Shown: positions 1 through 6,839 of the stretch, one piece after another
Numbering within the stretch: the first letter of the stretch is position 1
How the letters are laid out: every line of letters begins with the position of its first letter
DNA from: Robbsia sp. KACC 23696
GTDB taxonomy: Bacteria > Pseudomonadota > Gammaproteobacteria > Burkholderiales > Burkholderiaceae
Assembly (NCBI RefSeq): GCF_039852015.1
Contig: NZ_CP156626.1
Location: 2,576,249 to 2,640,248 of the forward strand
Direction: 5' to 3'
Length of the DNA: 64,000 nt
Translations under genes and position numbers: made by a program
The notes under the pieces: model-generated
The model's input: only the letters and a program-made list of their open reading frames with translations
The model's database searches: none
What the model was told of the DNA's origin: nothing

Positions 1-262
1 GTGCGCAGGCGTAGGCACGGCCGTAGGCGTCATAGCAATAGCCAGGAGGCGCGGCGTAGACCGGCTGCGCATAAACCGGCTGCTCATACACGACTGCCGC
101 GCGCGGTTGGCTGACGGCCGAACCGACGAGTAAGCCCGTCACGGCGCCCAGGGCCGCGCCGCCCGCAAACGCACCGCCACCACCCCAACCGCCCCGTGCG
201 CTGGCTTGACCTGCCACGGCGATACCGCCGACCAATAACGCGGCCATTGCGATCTTTCTCAT
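1..262 (-). CDS. Glycine-zipper surface protein, 3' end cut by window edge
   Basis: A reading frame enters from the minus strand with ATG at 262 and an AGGAGG at 268-273, five bases ahead of it (a second ATG at 265 is too close to that site). It opens with a short charged N-terminus (MRKIAMAALLVGG) and a hydrophobic run ending near AGQASA, a plausible Sec signal peptide. A Gly/Ala-rich stretch with GGGAFAGGAALGAVTGLLVG follows, resembling glycine-zipper segments of outer-membrane lipoproteins and YMGG-type proteins. Next come Tyr/Pro/Gln repeats (EQPVYAQPVYAAPPGY) and a Cys/Tyr-rich segment. The stop lies outside the window. I infer an envelope or cell-surface protein; the exact function is not visible. 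Confidence 0.7.
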   Translation of the reverse strand, partial: MRKIAMAALLVGGIAVAGQASARGGWGGGGAFAGGAALGAVTGLLVGSAVSQPRAAVVYEQPVYAQPVYAAPPGYCYDAYGRAYACA

Positions 263-265
263 CAT

Positions 266-701
266 TTCCTCCTAGTACGCAGCCCGTCTTCGCGGGCCAC
301 GCAGACTGCGCTTTGGAATTCGAACGACTGCCTGAATCGGGAATGTCGCTGTTCCTTCGCCATAACTGCATTGTCAAACGATAGCCGCGTCTTAGGTGTA
401 TCGAAAAGGTTACTTTCGATTACGCAGCAACGGTTTTCTTAACCGATTGTATCGCGCCGAGCCGAATGGCGCGTCGGCGCGGCCTGAGCCCCGTTGCAGG
501 GCGCCACTGCACTGACAATTGTTACATTCGCTAGCAATCCCCTTTTCCAGACACTGTTACCTTGGAAACAAGGACGCGATGACTTCGCCACTACGGACAA
601 GCATCGCACCTCATCGCGACCGCGGCTACGGCGTGACAAGGCAAGACTGCCTTCACGGCGCAGTGTCCCGGTCCGAGGTCGTAATGAATAAGGAGAATCG
701 C
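266..701. other. Intergenic region between divergent envelope genes
   Basis: No convincing gene is seen here. The region must hold the promoters of the glycine-zipper gene (minus) and the small lipoprotein (plus). Two small structures stand out. A near-palindrome TGACAATTGTTACA lies at about 514-527. A short CCTTG-GAAA-CAAGG hairpin lies at about 566-580. Their roles are not known from the sequence. Confidence 0.5.
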
Positions 702-869
702 ATGCGCAAGATGATTTCGGTAGCAGTGATTGCGATCACCGTCGCGTCACTGGGCGGTTGCTGGTGGGGACCGCCTCCGGGTGGCGGCGGCGGATGGGGT
801 CACCATGACCATGGCGGCGGCCCTGGTGGGGGCGGTCCCGGTGGCGGCCCTGGCGGCGGTCCGCGTTGA
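702..869 (+). CDS. Small Gly/Pro/His-rich lipoprotein (55 aa)
   Basis: The ATG at 702 is preceded by AAGGAG at 690-695 with six-base spacing, which is why I start here and not at the longer upstream frame. Residues 1-19 form a lipoprotein signal peptide (MRKMISVAVIAITVASLGG) with lipobox LGGC at residues 17-20. The mature peptide is only about 36 residues and almost entirely Gly, Pro and Trp, with a HHDH cluster. It is therefore probably a lipid-anchored, disordered envelope peptide. The His/Asp cluster could bind metal, but that is speculation. It faces the AI-2E permease gene across a strong shared terminator. Similar tiny Gly-rich lipoproteins are usually annotated as hypothetical. Confidence 0.75.
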   Translation: MRKMISVAVIAITVASLGGCWWGPPPGGGGGWGHHDHGGGPGGGGPGGGPGGGPR

Positions 870-956
870 TCGTCCGCAGGCGATTTGACGGAGAGTCGAC
901 GCCTGTCACACCGCGCTGACCCGTCCCGCCCTCTCGACGGCGAAGACGGGGTTTTC

Positions 957-1012
957 ACGGCCCCAGCGCGTTCGCGATTGCCACTACGGAATCGCGGACG
1001 CGCCGGGGCCGT
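957..1012. terminator. Long bidirectional hairpin between convergent genes
   Basis: Arms 957-979 and 990-1012 form a 23-bp stem with two imperfect positions around a 10-base loop. A short T-containing tail follows on the plus strand. It sits exactly between the 3' ends of the small lipoprotein and the permease, so it probably ends both transcripts. Confidence 0.7.
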
Positions 1013-1025
1013 CGTCGTTTGCGGG

Positions 1026-2198
1026 TCACGCCTGCACGTAGTCGCGCCAAAGGACCATCAGAATGGTCATCAGCGCCGGGCCGATAAAAATGCCCAACAA
1101 GCCAAGCGTCTCCGCTCCGCCCAGGATGCCGAGCAACACCAATAGAAACGGCAAGCGCGCGGCGCCACCGATCAAAGTCGGGCGTACGAAGTGCTCGGCA
1201 ATGAATACGACGATGCCCCCCCAGACCAGCACCGCGATAGCCGCGCCCGTGGCGCCCTGGACGAACAGATAACCGCCTACCGCGACGATCAGGATGGGTG
1301 CGCACATCGGCAGCATCGCGGCCACGGCAGTCAGCGCCCCGAGCACGACCGCATGGGGCACATGCGCAATGAAGTAGCTGATGCACATCAGCGCACCCTC
1401 GCCCAGACCTACCAGGACCAGGCCGCTAACAGTGCCTCGCACGGAGACGGCCATCTGCGACGCCAGCGACGCCCCTTCCTCTCCGAACAAGCGACCGATT
1501 CCTCGCAGCGCCTGTTCCCGCAACGACGTACCGGCCGCAAAGATAAAGAACAGCACCAGCAGCATGAAGGCAAAGGTGATCAACGCATGGACCAACCGTC
1601 TGCCGAAGGAGCCGCCCACGGTCATCAGGGACCCGTGCGCGACGTGCGACAACAGGTTCTTACCCGGATGGGGGTCGGCCAGGTTGTTCTGCCACCAGCT
1701 GGTCGCCTGAGCGCCAAAAAACGGCAAACGTTCGAGCCAGCTCGGCGGCGCGATGCCGTTGTCCTGAATCTGATGCACCTGATCCATGATCGCGTGGGTA
1801 TCGCCGCCGAGGCTCGACCCCGCCATGATCAGCGGCAGTACAAAGACGACGGCTACGGCGACCACGATCAATGCGGCAACGAGTCGCGGACGCCCCTTGA
1901 GACCTGGCCAGCTCTCTACCTTTTCCAACGACGGCCAGAGCGCGATCGCCAGCACCGCGGCCCAGACAACAGCCGGCACGAAGGCATGGACAACCCATAT
2001 CGCCAACAGCGTCAAGACGCCATACAGACATAAAAGCGCGGTATGCTGCGAGCGTCCGGTGGCGGCCCCGACCGCGCCGCGGGCGGCTCCCTGGGCAGCG
2101 CCGGCCGCGGCGTCATGCGCCAGCGTACGACGCTCGGCCCCATTTTGCGGCGACCCGTCGGCCGAAGACTTGCTATCGTTAACGTTGTCCTGTGTCAT
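1026..2198 (-). CDS. AI-2E family (UPF0118) inner-membrane permease
   Basis: This 390-residue protein has a polar Ala-rich N-terminal tail of about 55 residues followed by the usual 7-8 hydrophobic segments of the AI-2E transporter/UPF0118 family. Examples are TALLCLYGVLTLLAIWVVHA near residue 55, LIVVAVAVVFVLPLIMAG near 105, and a C-terminal block of paired helices ending LLGILGGAETLGLLGIFIG. The large soluble loop between the early and middle helices (about 120-195) is also typical. Family members include TqsA of E. coli and Na+/H+ antiporter-like proteins, so the substrate cannot be assigned. It stands alone and is convergent with the small lipoprotein. Confidence 0.88.
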   Translation of the reverse strand: MTQDNVNDSKSSADGSPQNGAERRTLAHDAAAGAAQGAARGAVGAATGRSQHTALLCLYGVLTLLAIWVVHAFVPAVVWAAVLAIALWPSLEKVESWPGLKGRPRLVAALIVVAVAVVFVLPLIMAGSSLGGDTHAIMDQVHQIQDNGIAPPSWLERLPFFGAQATSWWQNNLADPHPGKNLLSHVAHGSLMTVGGSFGRRLVHALITFAFMLLVLFFIFAAGTSLREQALRGIGRLFGEEGASLASQMAVSVRGTVSGLVLVGLGEGALMCISYFIAHVPHAVVLGALTAVAAMLPMCAPILIVAVGGYLFVQGATGAAIAVLVWGGIVVFIAEHFVRPTLIGGAARLPFLLVLLGILGGAETLGLLGIFIGPALMTILMVLWRDYVQA

Positions 2199-2284
2199 AC
2201 CGCCCCGCCTGGCTTTACCGCGGTATTCCGCACGACGGGGCGGCCGGAAACGGCTGAAATGGACATGAAAACTGTCCGCGATGC

Positions 2285-2331
2285 GATAGCTAAAAACAAT
2301 CGTTTCATTTTATTTAATTAACTTTTAAAAT
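2285..2331 (+). promoter_or_regulatory. Candidate ahpC promoter with weak OxyR-like half-site
   Basis: An AT-rich patch precedes ahpC. TTTCAT (2303-2308) and TAAAAT (2326-2331) are 17 bases apart and could be -35 and -10 boxes. Just upstream, ATAG-N7-CAAT (2286-2300) resembles one half of the OxyR pattern; the second half is poor. OxyR control of ahpC is established in other bacteria; here it is inference. Confidence 0.4.
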
Positions 2332-2396
2332 AGCATGCGATGGCACATACTGTGTTTCATCGATCCACGAGCAACCTCAACCACAAAGGAAAAGAC

Positions 2397-2960
2397 ATGC
2401 CGATCATCAATTCGCAAGTCAAGCCGTTCAAGAACCAAGCCTACCAAAACGGCAAGTTCTTCGAAGTTACCGAAGCTTCGTTGAAGGGTAAGTGGTCCCT
2501 GTTTGTTTTCTACCCGGCCGATTTCACGTTCGTTTGCCCGACTGAACTGGAAGACCTCGCGGATCACTACGCTGAATTCCAAAAGCTCGGCGTGGAAGTG
2601 TACGGCGTTTCGACCGATACGCACTTCGCACACAAGGCTTGGGCCGAAACGTCGCCGGCCATCAGCAAGGTCAAGTACCCGCTGCTGGGCGACCCGACGC
2701 ACGTCCTGGCGCGCAACTTCGACGTGCTGATCGAAGAAGAAGGCCTGGCCTATCGTGGCACGTTCTTGATCGATCCGGAAGGCAAGATCAAGTTCGCCGA
2801 AGTGAACGACAACGGCATCGGCCGCGAAGCACTGGAAACGCTGCGCAAGACGAAGGCAGCACAATACATTGCAGCACACCCGGGCGAAGTCTGCCCGGCG
2901 AAGTGGAAGGAAGGCGCTGCAACGCTGTCGCCGTCGCTGGATCTGGTTGGCAAGATCTAA
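2397..2960 (+). CDS. ahpC: Alkyl hydroperoxide reductase subunit C (typical 2-Cys peroxiredoxin)
   Basis: The protein reduces hydrogen peroxide, organic peroxides and peroxynitrite in the cytoplasm and is recycled by AhpF, encoded 300 bases downstream. The 187-residue length equals that of enterobacterial AhpC. The peroxidatic Cys47 lies in DFTFVCPTE and the resolving Cys166 in [10 protein letters not shown], both as expected for AhpC/Prx1 enzymes. The conserved Arg region after KYPLLGDPT is present. I start at 2397 because AAAGGAAAAG lies just ahead and the protein begins [11 protein letters not shown] as in the family. Codon use is strongly biased, consistent with high expression. Confidence 0.97.
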   Translation: MPIINSQVKPFKNQAYQNGKFFEVTEASLKGKWSLFVFYPADFTFVCPTELEDLADHYAEFQKLGVEVYGVSTDTHFAHKAWAETSPAISKVKYPLLGDPTHVLARNFDVLIEEEGLAYRGTFLIDPEGKIKFAEVNDNGIGREALETLRKTKAAQYIAAHPGEVCPAKWKEGAATLSPSLDLVGKI

Positions 2961-3112
2961 TACTGCCGGCAGCGCGACGCCTCGCGCGTCGCCTGACGCA
3001 GTACGCAACAGGCGGTCATGCCATCGATGGATCGCGCATGACCGCGACGCCGGATTCGCACCGGATGTTCGTGCGATCCGGCATCGGCCGGGGTAGTGGT
3101 ACCGGCCTGCCG

Positions 3113-3166
3113 GCCGGCTTGTTTGGTTCGCACCACCGCTGAGGTCGGTGCGAACAAGCAAGCCGG
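3113..3166 (+). terminator. Hairpin in the ahpC-ahpF intergenic space
   Basis: Arms at about 3113-3133 and 3146-3166 pair over roughly 20 bases with one bulge and one mismatch (core GGTTCGCACC / GGTGCGAAC). No U-run follows, so it may be a partial terminator, a processing site or an mRNA stabiliser that sets ahpC above ahpF. The role is inferred. Confidence 0.45.
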
Positions 3167-3257
3167 GCTGGCCAGCCGCTCCCCTTTTCCCGTGCCGGGA
3201 CGCCCCCTTGTGGTCGCGTCGTGTGCCTCGCTTACTTTTTTTTCACGGAAATTCGTC

Positions 3258-4853
3258 ATGCTCGACGCTAATCTCAAAACGCAACTGAAAGGCTATCTCG
3301 AACGCGTCACGCAGCCGATCGAAATCGTCGTATCGCTCGACGGCGGCGAGAAGTCGCTCGAGCTGCAGGGCCTGCTGCGCGAAATCGCAGAACTGTCCAC
3401 CCACATCACCGTGACCGAGCGGGTAGACGACGCGGAACGCAAGCCGTCGTTTTCGATCAATCGCCCTGGCGAGCAGACCGGTATCCGCTTTGCCGCCATT
3501 CCGATGGGTCATGAATTCACCTCGTTGGTGCTGGCGTTGCTGCAAGTCGGCGGCCATCCGCTGAAGCTCGAACCGGAAGTGATCGAGCAAATCCGCAACC
3601 TGGACGGCGACTACACGTTCGACAGCTATATTTCGCTGTCGTGCCAAAACTGCCCGGACGTCGTGCAGGCACTGAATGTGATGTCGCTGATCAATCCGAG
3701 AATCCGCAACACGACGATCGACGGCGCCCTGTTCCAGGACGAAGTCGAACAGAAACAAATCATGGCCGTGCCCACCGTCTATCTGAACGGTCAGGTGTTT
3801 GGCCAGGGCCGCACCAGCATCGAAGAGATCCTGGCGAAGCTCGATACCGGCGCCGCGGAACGCAAGGCCACGGAAATCGCGAAGAAAGGCACGTTCGACG
3901 TGCTGATCGTCGGCGGTGGCCCGGCCGCAGCAGCGGCGGCAGTGTATGCAGCACGTAAGGGCATCAAGACCGGTGTCGTGTCGGAACGCTTCGGCGGTCA
4001 GGTGCTCGATACCTTGGCAATCGAGAACTTCATCTCGGTGACGGAAACGGAAGGGCCGAAGTTCGCTGCGGCGCTGGAGCAGCACGTCAAGTCGTACGAC
4101 GTCGACATCATGGACACGCAGCGCGCGGCGCATCTGGAAAGCGATGGCAAGAAGGTCAGCATCACGCTGGAAAATGGTGCCGTGCTGAAAAGCAAGACCG
4201 TCATCCTGGCCACCGGCGCACGGTGGCGCGAGCTGAATGTGCCGGGCGAACGCGAATATCGTAACCGCGGCGTGGCCTACTGCCCGCACTGCGATGGTCC
4301 GCTGTTCAAGGGCAAGCGCGTGGCGGTGGTGGGCGGCGGAAACTCCGGCGTGGAAGCGGCGATCGATCTGGCCGGTATCGTGGCCGAGGTAACGTTGCTC
4401 GAATTCGGCACGGAATTGCGTGCGGACGCGGTGCTGCAGAAGAAGCTGCGCAGCCTGTCGAACGTCACGATCATCACCGAAGCGCAAACCACCGAAGTCA
4501 CCGGTGACGGCAGCAAGGTGAACGGCCTGGCATTCAAGGACCGTTCGACCGACACGATCAAGCACCTCGCGCTGGAAGGCGTATTTGTGCAAATCGGTCT
4601 GGTACCGAATACGGAATGGATCAAGGAAAGCCTGGCCTTGTCGAAGACCGGCGAGATCCAGATCGATGCGAAGGGTCAAACCTCGGTGCCGGGCGTGTTT
4701 GCCGCAGGCGACGTCACGACCGTGCCGTACAAGCAGATCGTGATCGCCGTCGGCGAAGGTGCGAAGGCCGCCCTGTCGGCATTCGATTACCTGATCCGTC
4801 ATTCGGATATCGACGAAGTGGAAATCGCCACGCCGGAAACGGCACAGGCCTGA
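3258..4853 (+). CDS. ahpF: Alkyl hydroperoxide reductase subunit F (NADH:peroxiredoxin reductase)
   Basis: This flavoprotein passes electrons from NADH through FAD and two disulfides to AhpC. The 531 residues (E. coli 521) show the full domain order. A tandem thioredoxin-fold N-terminus carries the redox pair C129-QN-C132. An FAD-binding GGGPAAAAA motif is near 219. The thioredoxin-reductase-like active site C342-PH-C345 follows, then an NADH-binding [11 protein letters not shown] near 358 and a C-terminal FAD motif [10 protein letters not shown] chose ATG 3258 ([17 protein letters not shown]), which matches the family start; the upstream in-frame extension is low quality. It follows ahpC on the same strand, and the pair forms one detoxification system. 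Confidence 0.97.
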   Translation: MLDANLKTQLKGYLERVTQPIEIVVSLDGGEKSLELQGLLREIAELSTHITVTERVDDAERKPSFSINRPGEQTGIRFAAIPMGHEFTSLVLALLQVGGHPLKLEPEVIEQIRNLDGDYTFDSYISLSCQNCPDVVQALNVMSLINPRIRNTTIDGALFQDEVEQKQIMAVPTVYLNGQVFGQGRTSIEEILAKLDTGAAERKATEIAKKGTFDVLIVGGGPAAAAAAVYAARKGIKTGVVSERFGGQVLDTLAIENFISVTETEGPKFAAALEQHVKSYDVDIMDTQRAAHLESDGKKVSITLENGAVLKSKTVILATGARWRELNVPGEREYRNRGVAYCPHCDGPLFKGKRVAVVGGGNSGVEAAIDLAGIVAEVTLLEFGTELRADAVLQKKLRSLSNVTIITEAQTTEVTGDGSKVNGLAFKDRSTDTIKHLALEGVFVQIGLVPNTEWIKESLALSKTGEIQIDAKGQTSVPGVFAAGDVTTVPYKQIVIAVGEGAKAALSAFDYLIRHSDIDEVEIATPETAQA

Positions 4854-4902
4854 TCCGCGCCTAAGCTGTCGGCCGGGCGACCGATCGACGGCCGATAGGA
4901 AG

Positions 4903-4939
4903 CACGGCCCGGCATGTCTTGAAGACATGCCGGGCCGTG
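4903..4939. terminator. Perfect 17-bp hairpin downstream of ahpF
   Basis: Arms 4903-4919 and 4923-4939 are perfectly complementary around a TGA loop, followed by TCGTTTG. It lies between convergent ahpF and the CheY-like gene and probably terminates ahpF transcription. Confidence 0.8.
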
Positions 4940-5024
4940 TCGTTTGCCGCTTGACGTTAGACGCGCTGCGTGGCGAGATCGTCGGCGCAGCGTCGCGTGT
5001 CGTGTGTCGCGCGCCGACCGCCGT

Positions 5025-5390
5025 TCAGTTGGCCAACTTCTTGAACGTTTCGAGCACCGCCTCGCCGCGGAACGGCTTGACGATCCAGCCCTTCACGCCG
5101 GCAGCCTTGCCGCGCTCTTTCATCGCCGGACTGCTTTCCGTGGTCAGCATGATCACGTTGACGGTCTTATTCCCCAGCTCTCCGCGGATTTTTTCGACCA
5201 TCGTCAGGCCGTCCATATTCGGCATGTTGACGTCGCTGATCACCAGCTTCACGCCGGGCGCCGCCTTCAATTTTGCCAGGCCGTCCTTGCCGTCCACCGC
5301 CGTTGCCACATCCAGACCGTTCTTGCGCAAAAAACCGGCGACTTCATCCCGCACGGTACCGGAATCGTCCACGACCAGAATCTTCGACAT
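5025..5390 (-). CDS. CheY-like single-domain response regulator
   Basis: A 121-residue stand-alone receiver domain. The acidic pair D8-D9, the phosphoacceptor D53 (LVISDVNMPNMDG), T83/T84 and the invariant K105 (WIVKPF) are all visible, so it should be phosphorylatable. There is no output domain. ATG 5390 is chosen because AGGGGGA lies just upstream and the protein opens MSKILVVDD as in CheY proteins. It is the last gene of a four-gene minus-strand operon after a CheX-like phosphatase, a mini MCP-like protein and a membrane Hpt kinase. I infer that it is the phosphoryl target of that kinase. Whether it acts on the flagellar motor cannot be told. Confidence 0.92.
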   Translation of the reverse strand: MSKILVVDDSGTVRDEVAGFLRKNGLDVATAVDGKDGLAKLKAAPGVKLVISDVNMPNMDGLTMVEKIRGELGNKTVNVIMLTTESSPAMKERGKAAGVKGWIVKPFRGEAVLETFKKLAN

Positions 5391-5450
5391 GCTTCCCCCT
5401 TCTTTTCTTTTACCTGCGTATGGCGCACGAGTCACCCGACCCGTCACGCG

Positions 5451-6008
5451 TTAAAACAATTCCAATTCGCCGCCACCCGCCTCCGCCATGTCGATCTCGG
5501 TGGCAAAGTCCAGCGTGGCATCGGTACAGACGCACAGCGTGGCGGCGAGGCGGACCGGCGCGACCTCGCCCTCCGCATCGCCGCCGACATCGACTGCAAA
5601 GCGGCACAGATAATCCGGCTTCATGCTGTCGAAATGCAGTTCACACTGCGGTCCGAGCACGTAAGGCGTCGACATGCCCAAGTCGGGAAAGTCCCGCAAC
5701 AGTTCCTGATTGATCGCGCCGGCACACAGATTCGCAACCTCCAGGAAGCTGTCGTCGAACGACACGGCGCTGTCTTCACGCAGATAGTAGGCGCGGCTTC
5801 TCGCGTTATCCTGTACATGCAGCACCAGCATCAGGCGGAATACGATCGACGAAATCGTCAGGATCACCGCGCGTTCCGCCGTCTGCGCATGCGGCGCCTG
5901 ACCCTGGACGATGACCTCGCAACGATCGCCGGGCTGTACGACCAGCCGGGTCAACGCCGCTTTTTCGAAGATGCGGCGAAAGCTCTCCGCGGCACGTTCG
6001 GTGATCAC
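5451..6008 (-). CDS. CheX-like chemotaxis phosphatase domain protein
   Basis: A 185-residue cytosolic protein. The segment from residue 86 reads [19 protein letters not shown] and carries D86-x3-E90-x2-N93-x21-P115. This matches the catalytic D/S-x3-E-x2-N-x(about 22)-P signature of CheC/CheX/FliY phosphatases, which dephosphorylate CheY-P. The signature is established for the family; activity here is inferred. Its start overlaps the stop of the preceding MCP-like gene by four bases (ATGA), which implies translational coupling, and the CheY-like gene follows after 60 bases. Its most likely role is signal termination within this operon. The overall sequence is divergent from E. coli-type chemotaxis, which uses CheZ. 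Confidence 0.75.
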   Translation of the reverse strand: MITERAAESFRRIFEKAALTRLVVQPGDRCEVIVQGQAPHAQTAERAVILTISSIVFRLMLVLHVQDNARSRAYYLREDSAVSFDDSFLEVANLCAGAINQELLRDFPDLGMSTPYVLGPQCELHFDSMKPDYLCRFAVDVGGDAEGEVAPVRLAATLCVCTDATLDFATEIDMAEAGGGELELF

Positions 6009-6751
6009 GATGCTTCCTCCGCCAACGCCGACTGGAAGCCGTGTGCCATCGCGCCCAACGCGCCCAACGACGCGGCGATCATCTTGCCGCCGGCCTGGAT
6101 ATCCTGAAAGGTGGCCGTCGTGGTCAGGTCGTTGCGATGCAGGCTGTGGCTATAGTCTTTGGACAACGCCTCGGACCGTGCGGCCAGGGAACGCACTTCG
6201 CCCGCGACCACGGCAAAGCCGCGTCCCGCTTCACCGGCCCGCGCCGCTTCGATCGACGCGTTCAAGGACACGATGACGACATGGCGCACGATCGACGACA
6301 GCGACGCGTTCTTCGCATGCATGTCCTGATTCTGCGTCATCAGCGATGTCATCTGTTCGTGCCACCGCTCGAACGTCGTCTTCAAGGCGGCCAGCCGCTC
6401 GGCTTCCGCAGTCAGGCGCGCGGCCTGCATCGCCCAGCCCTGACGTTCCCCGGTCAGGCGGGCCAAGGCATCCCGCATCGCCTCGGCGTCCTGCTCGCGC
6501 TGGGAGACCGCATCACGCAGGCTGTCGTTGCGGACTGCCAGCGCGCGGTTCGCTTCCTCGCTCCGCGCGAGCTGTGCCGCATGCGCCTCTTCCTGCGTAC
6601 GTAACGCAGCGATGCGGCGCGCACTGTCCGCCGCCAGCTCCCGCACGATGCGCGCACGCGCGAATGCATGCCAGCATGCTGCAACTGCAGCGGTTGCCAG
6701 GGCGCCCACCAGTGCCGCGATCAACATATAAACCATCACATCCAACCTCAT
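6005..6751 (-). CDS. Mini MCP-like signalling protein with one membrane anchor
   Basis: About 248 residues, far shorter than normal chemoreceptors (about 550). A single hydrophobic segment covers residues 7-27. It is followed by an Ala/Glu/Arg-rich predicted coiled coil (about 35-130). The hairpin-tip core of the MCP signalling domain then follows: [19 protein letters not shown] at about 162-180, with [13 protein letters not shown]. There is no periplasmic sensor domain, no HAMP and no clear methylation helices. The start is uncertain: ATG 6751 (MRLDV) or ATG 6736 (MVYML), the latter with GAGG about nine bases ahead. It lies between the membrane kinase and the CheX-like gene, so it may relay or scaffold signals from that kinase. 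Confidence 0.72.
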   Translation of the reverse strand: MRLDVMVYMLIAALVGALATAAVAACWHAFARARIVRELAADSARRIAALRTQEEAHAAQLARSEEANRALAVRNDSLRDAVSQREQDAEAMRDALARLTGERQGWAMQAARLTAEAERLAALKTTFERWHEQMTSLMTQNQDMHAKNASLSSIVRHVVIVSLNASIEAARAGEAGRGFAVVAGEVRSLAARSEALSKDYSHSLHRNDLTTTATFQDIQAGGKMIAASLGALGAMAHGFQSALAEEAS

Positions 6752-6839
6752 GCCGTGCGGACACGCCGACCATCGGCGCCCCGCCATTCCGTTTCATACC
6801 GATCGTCGGCGCCGATCAATGGCGTGCGACGTCGGCGCT

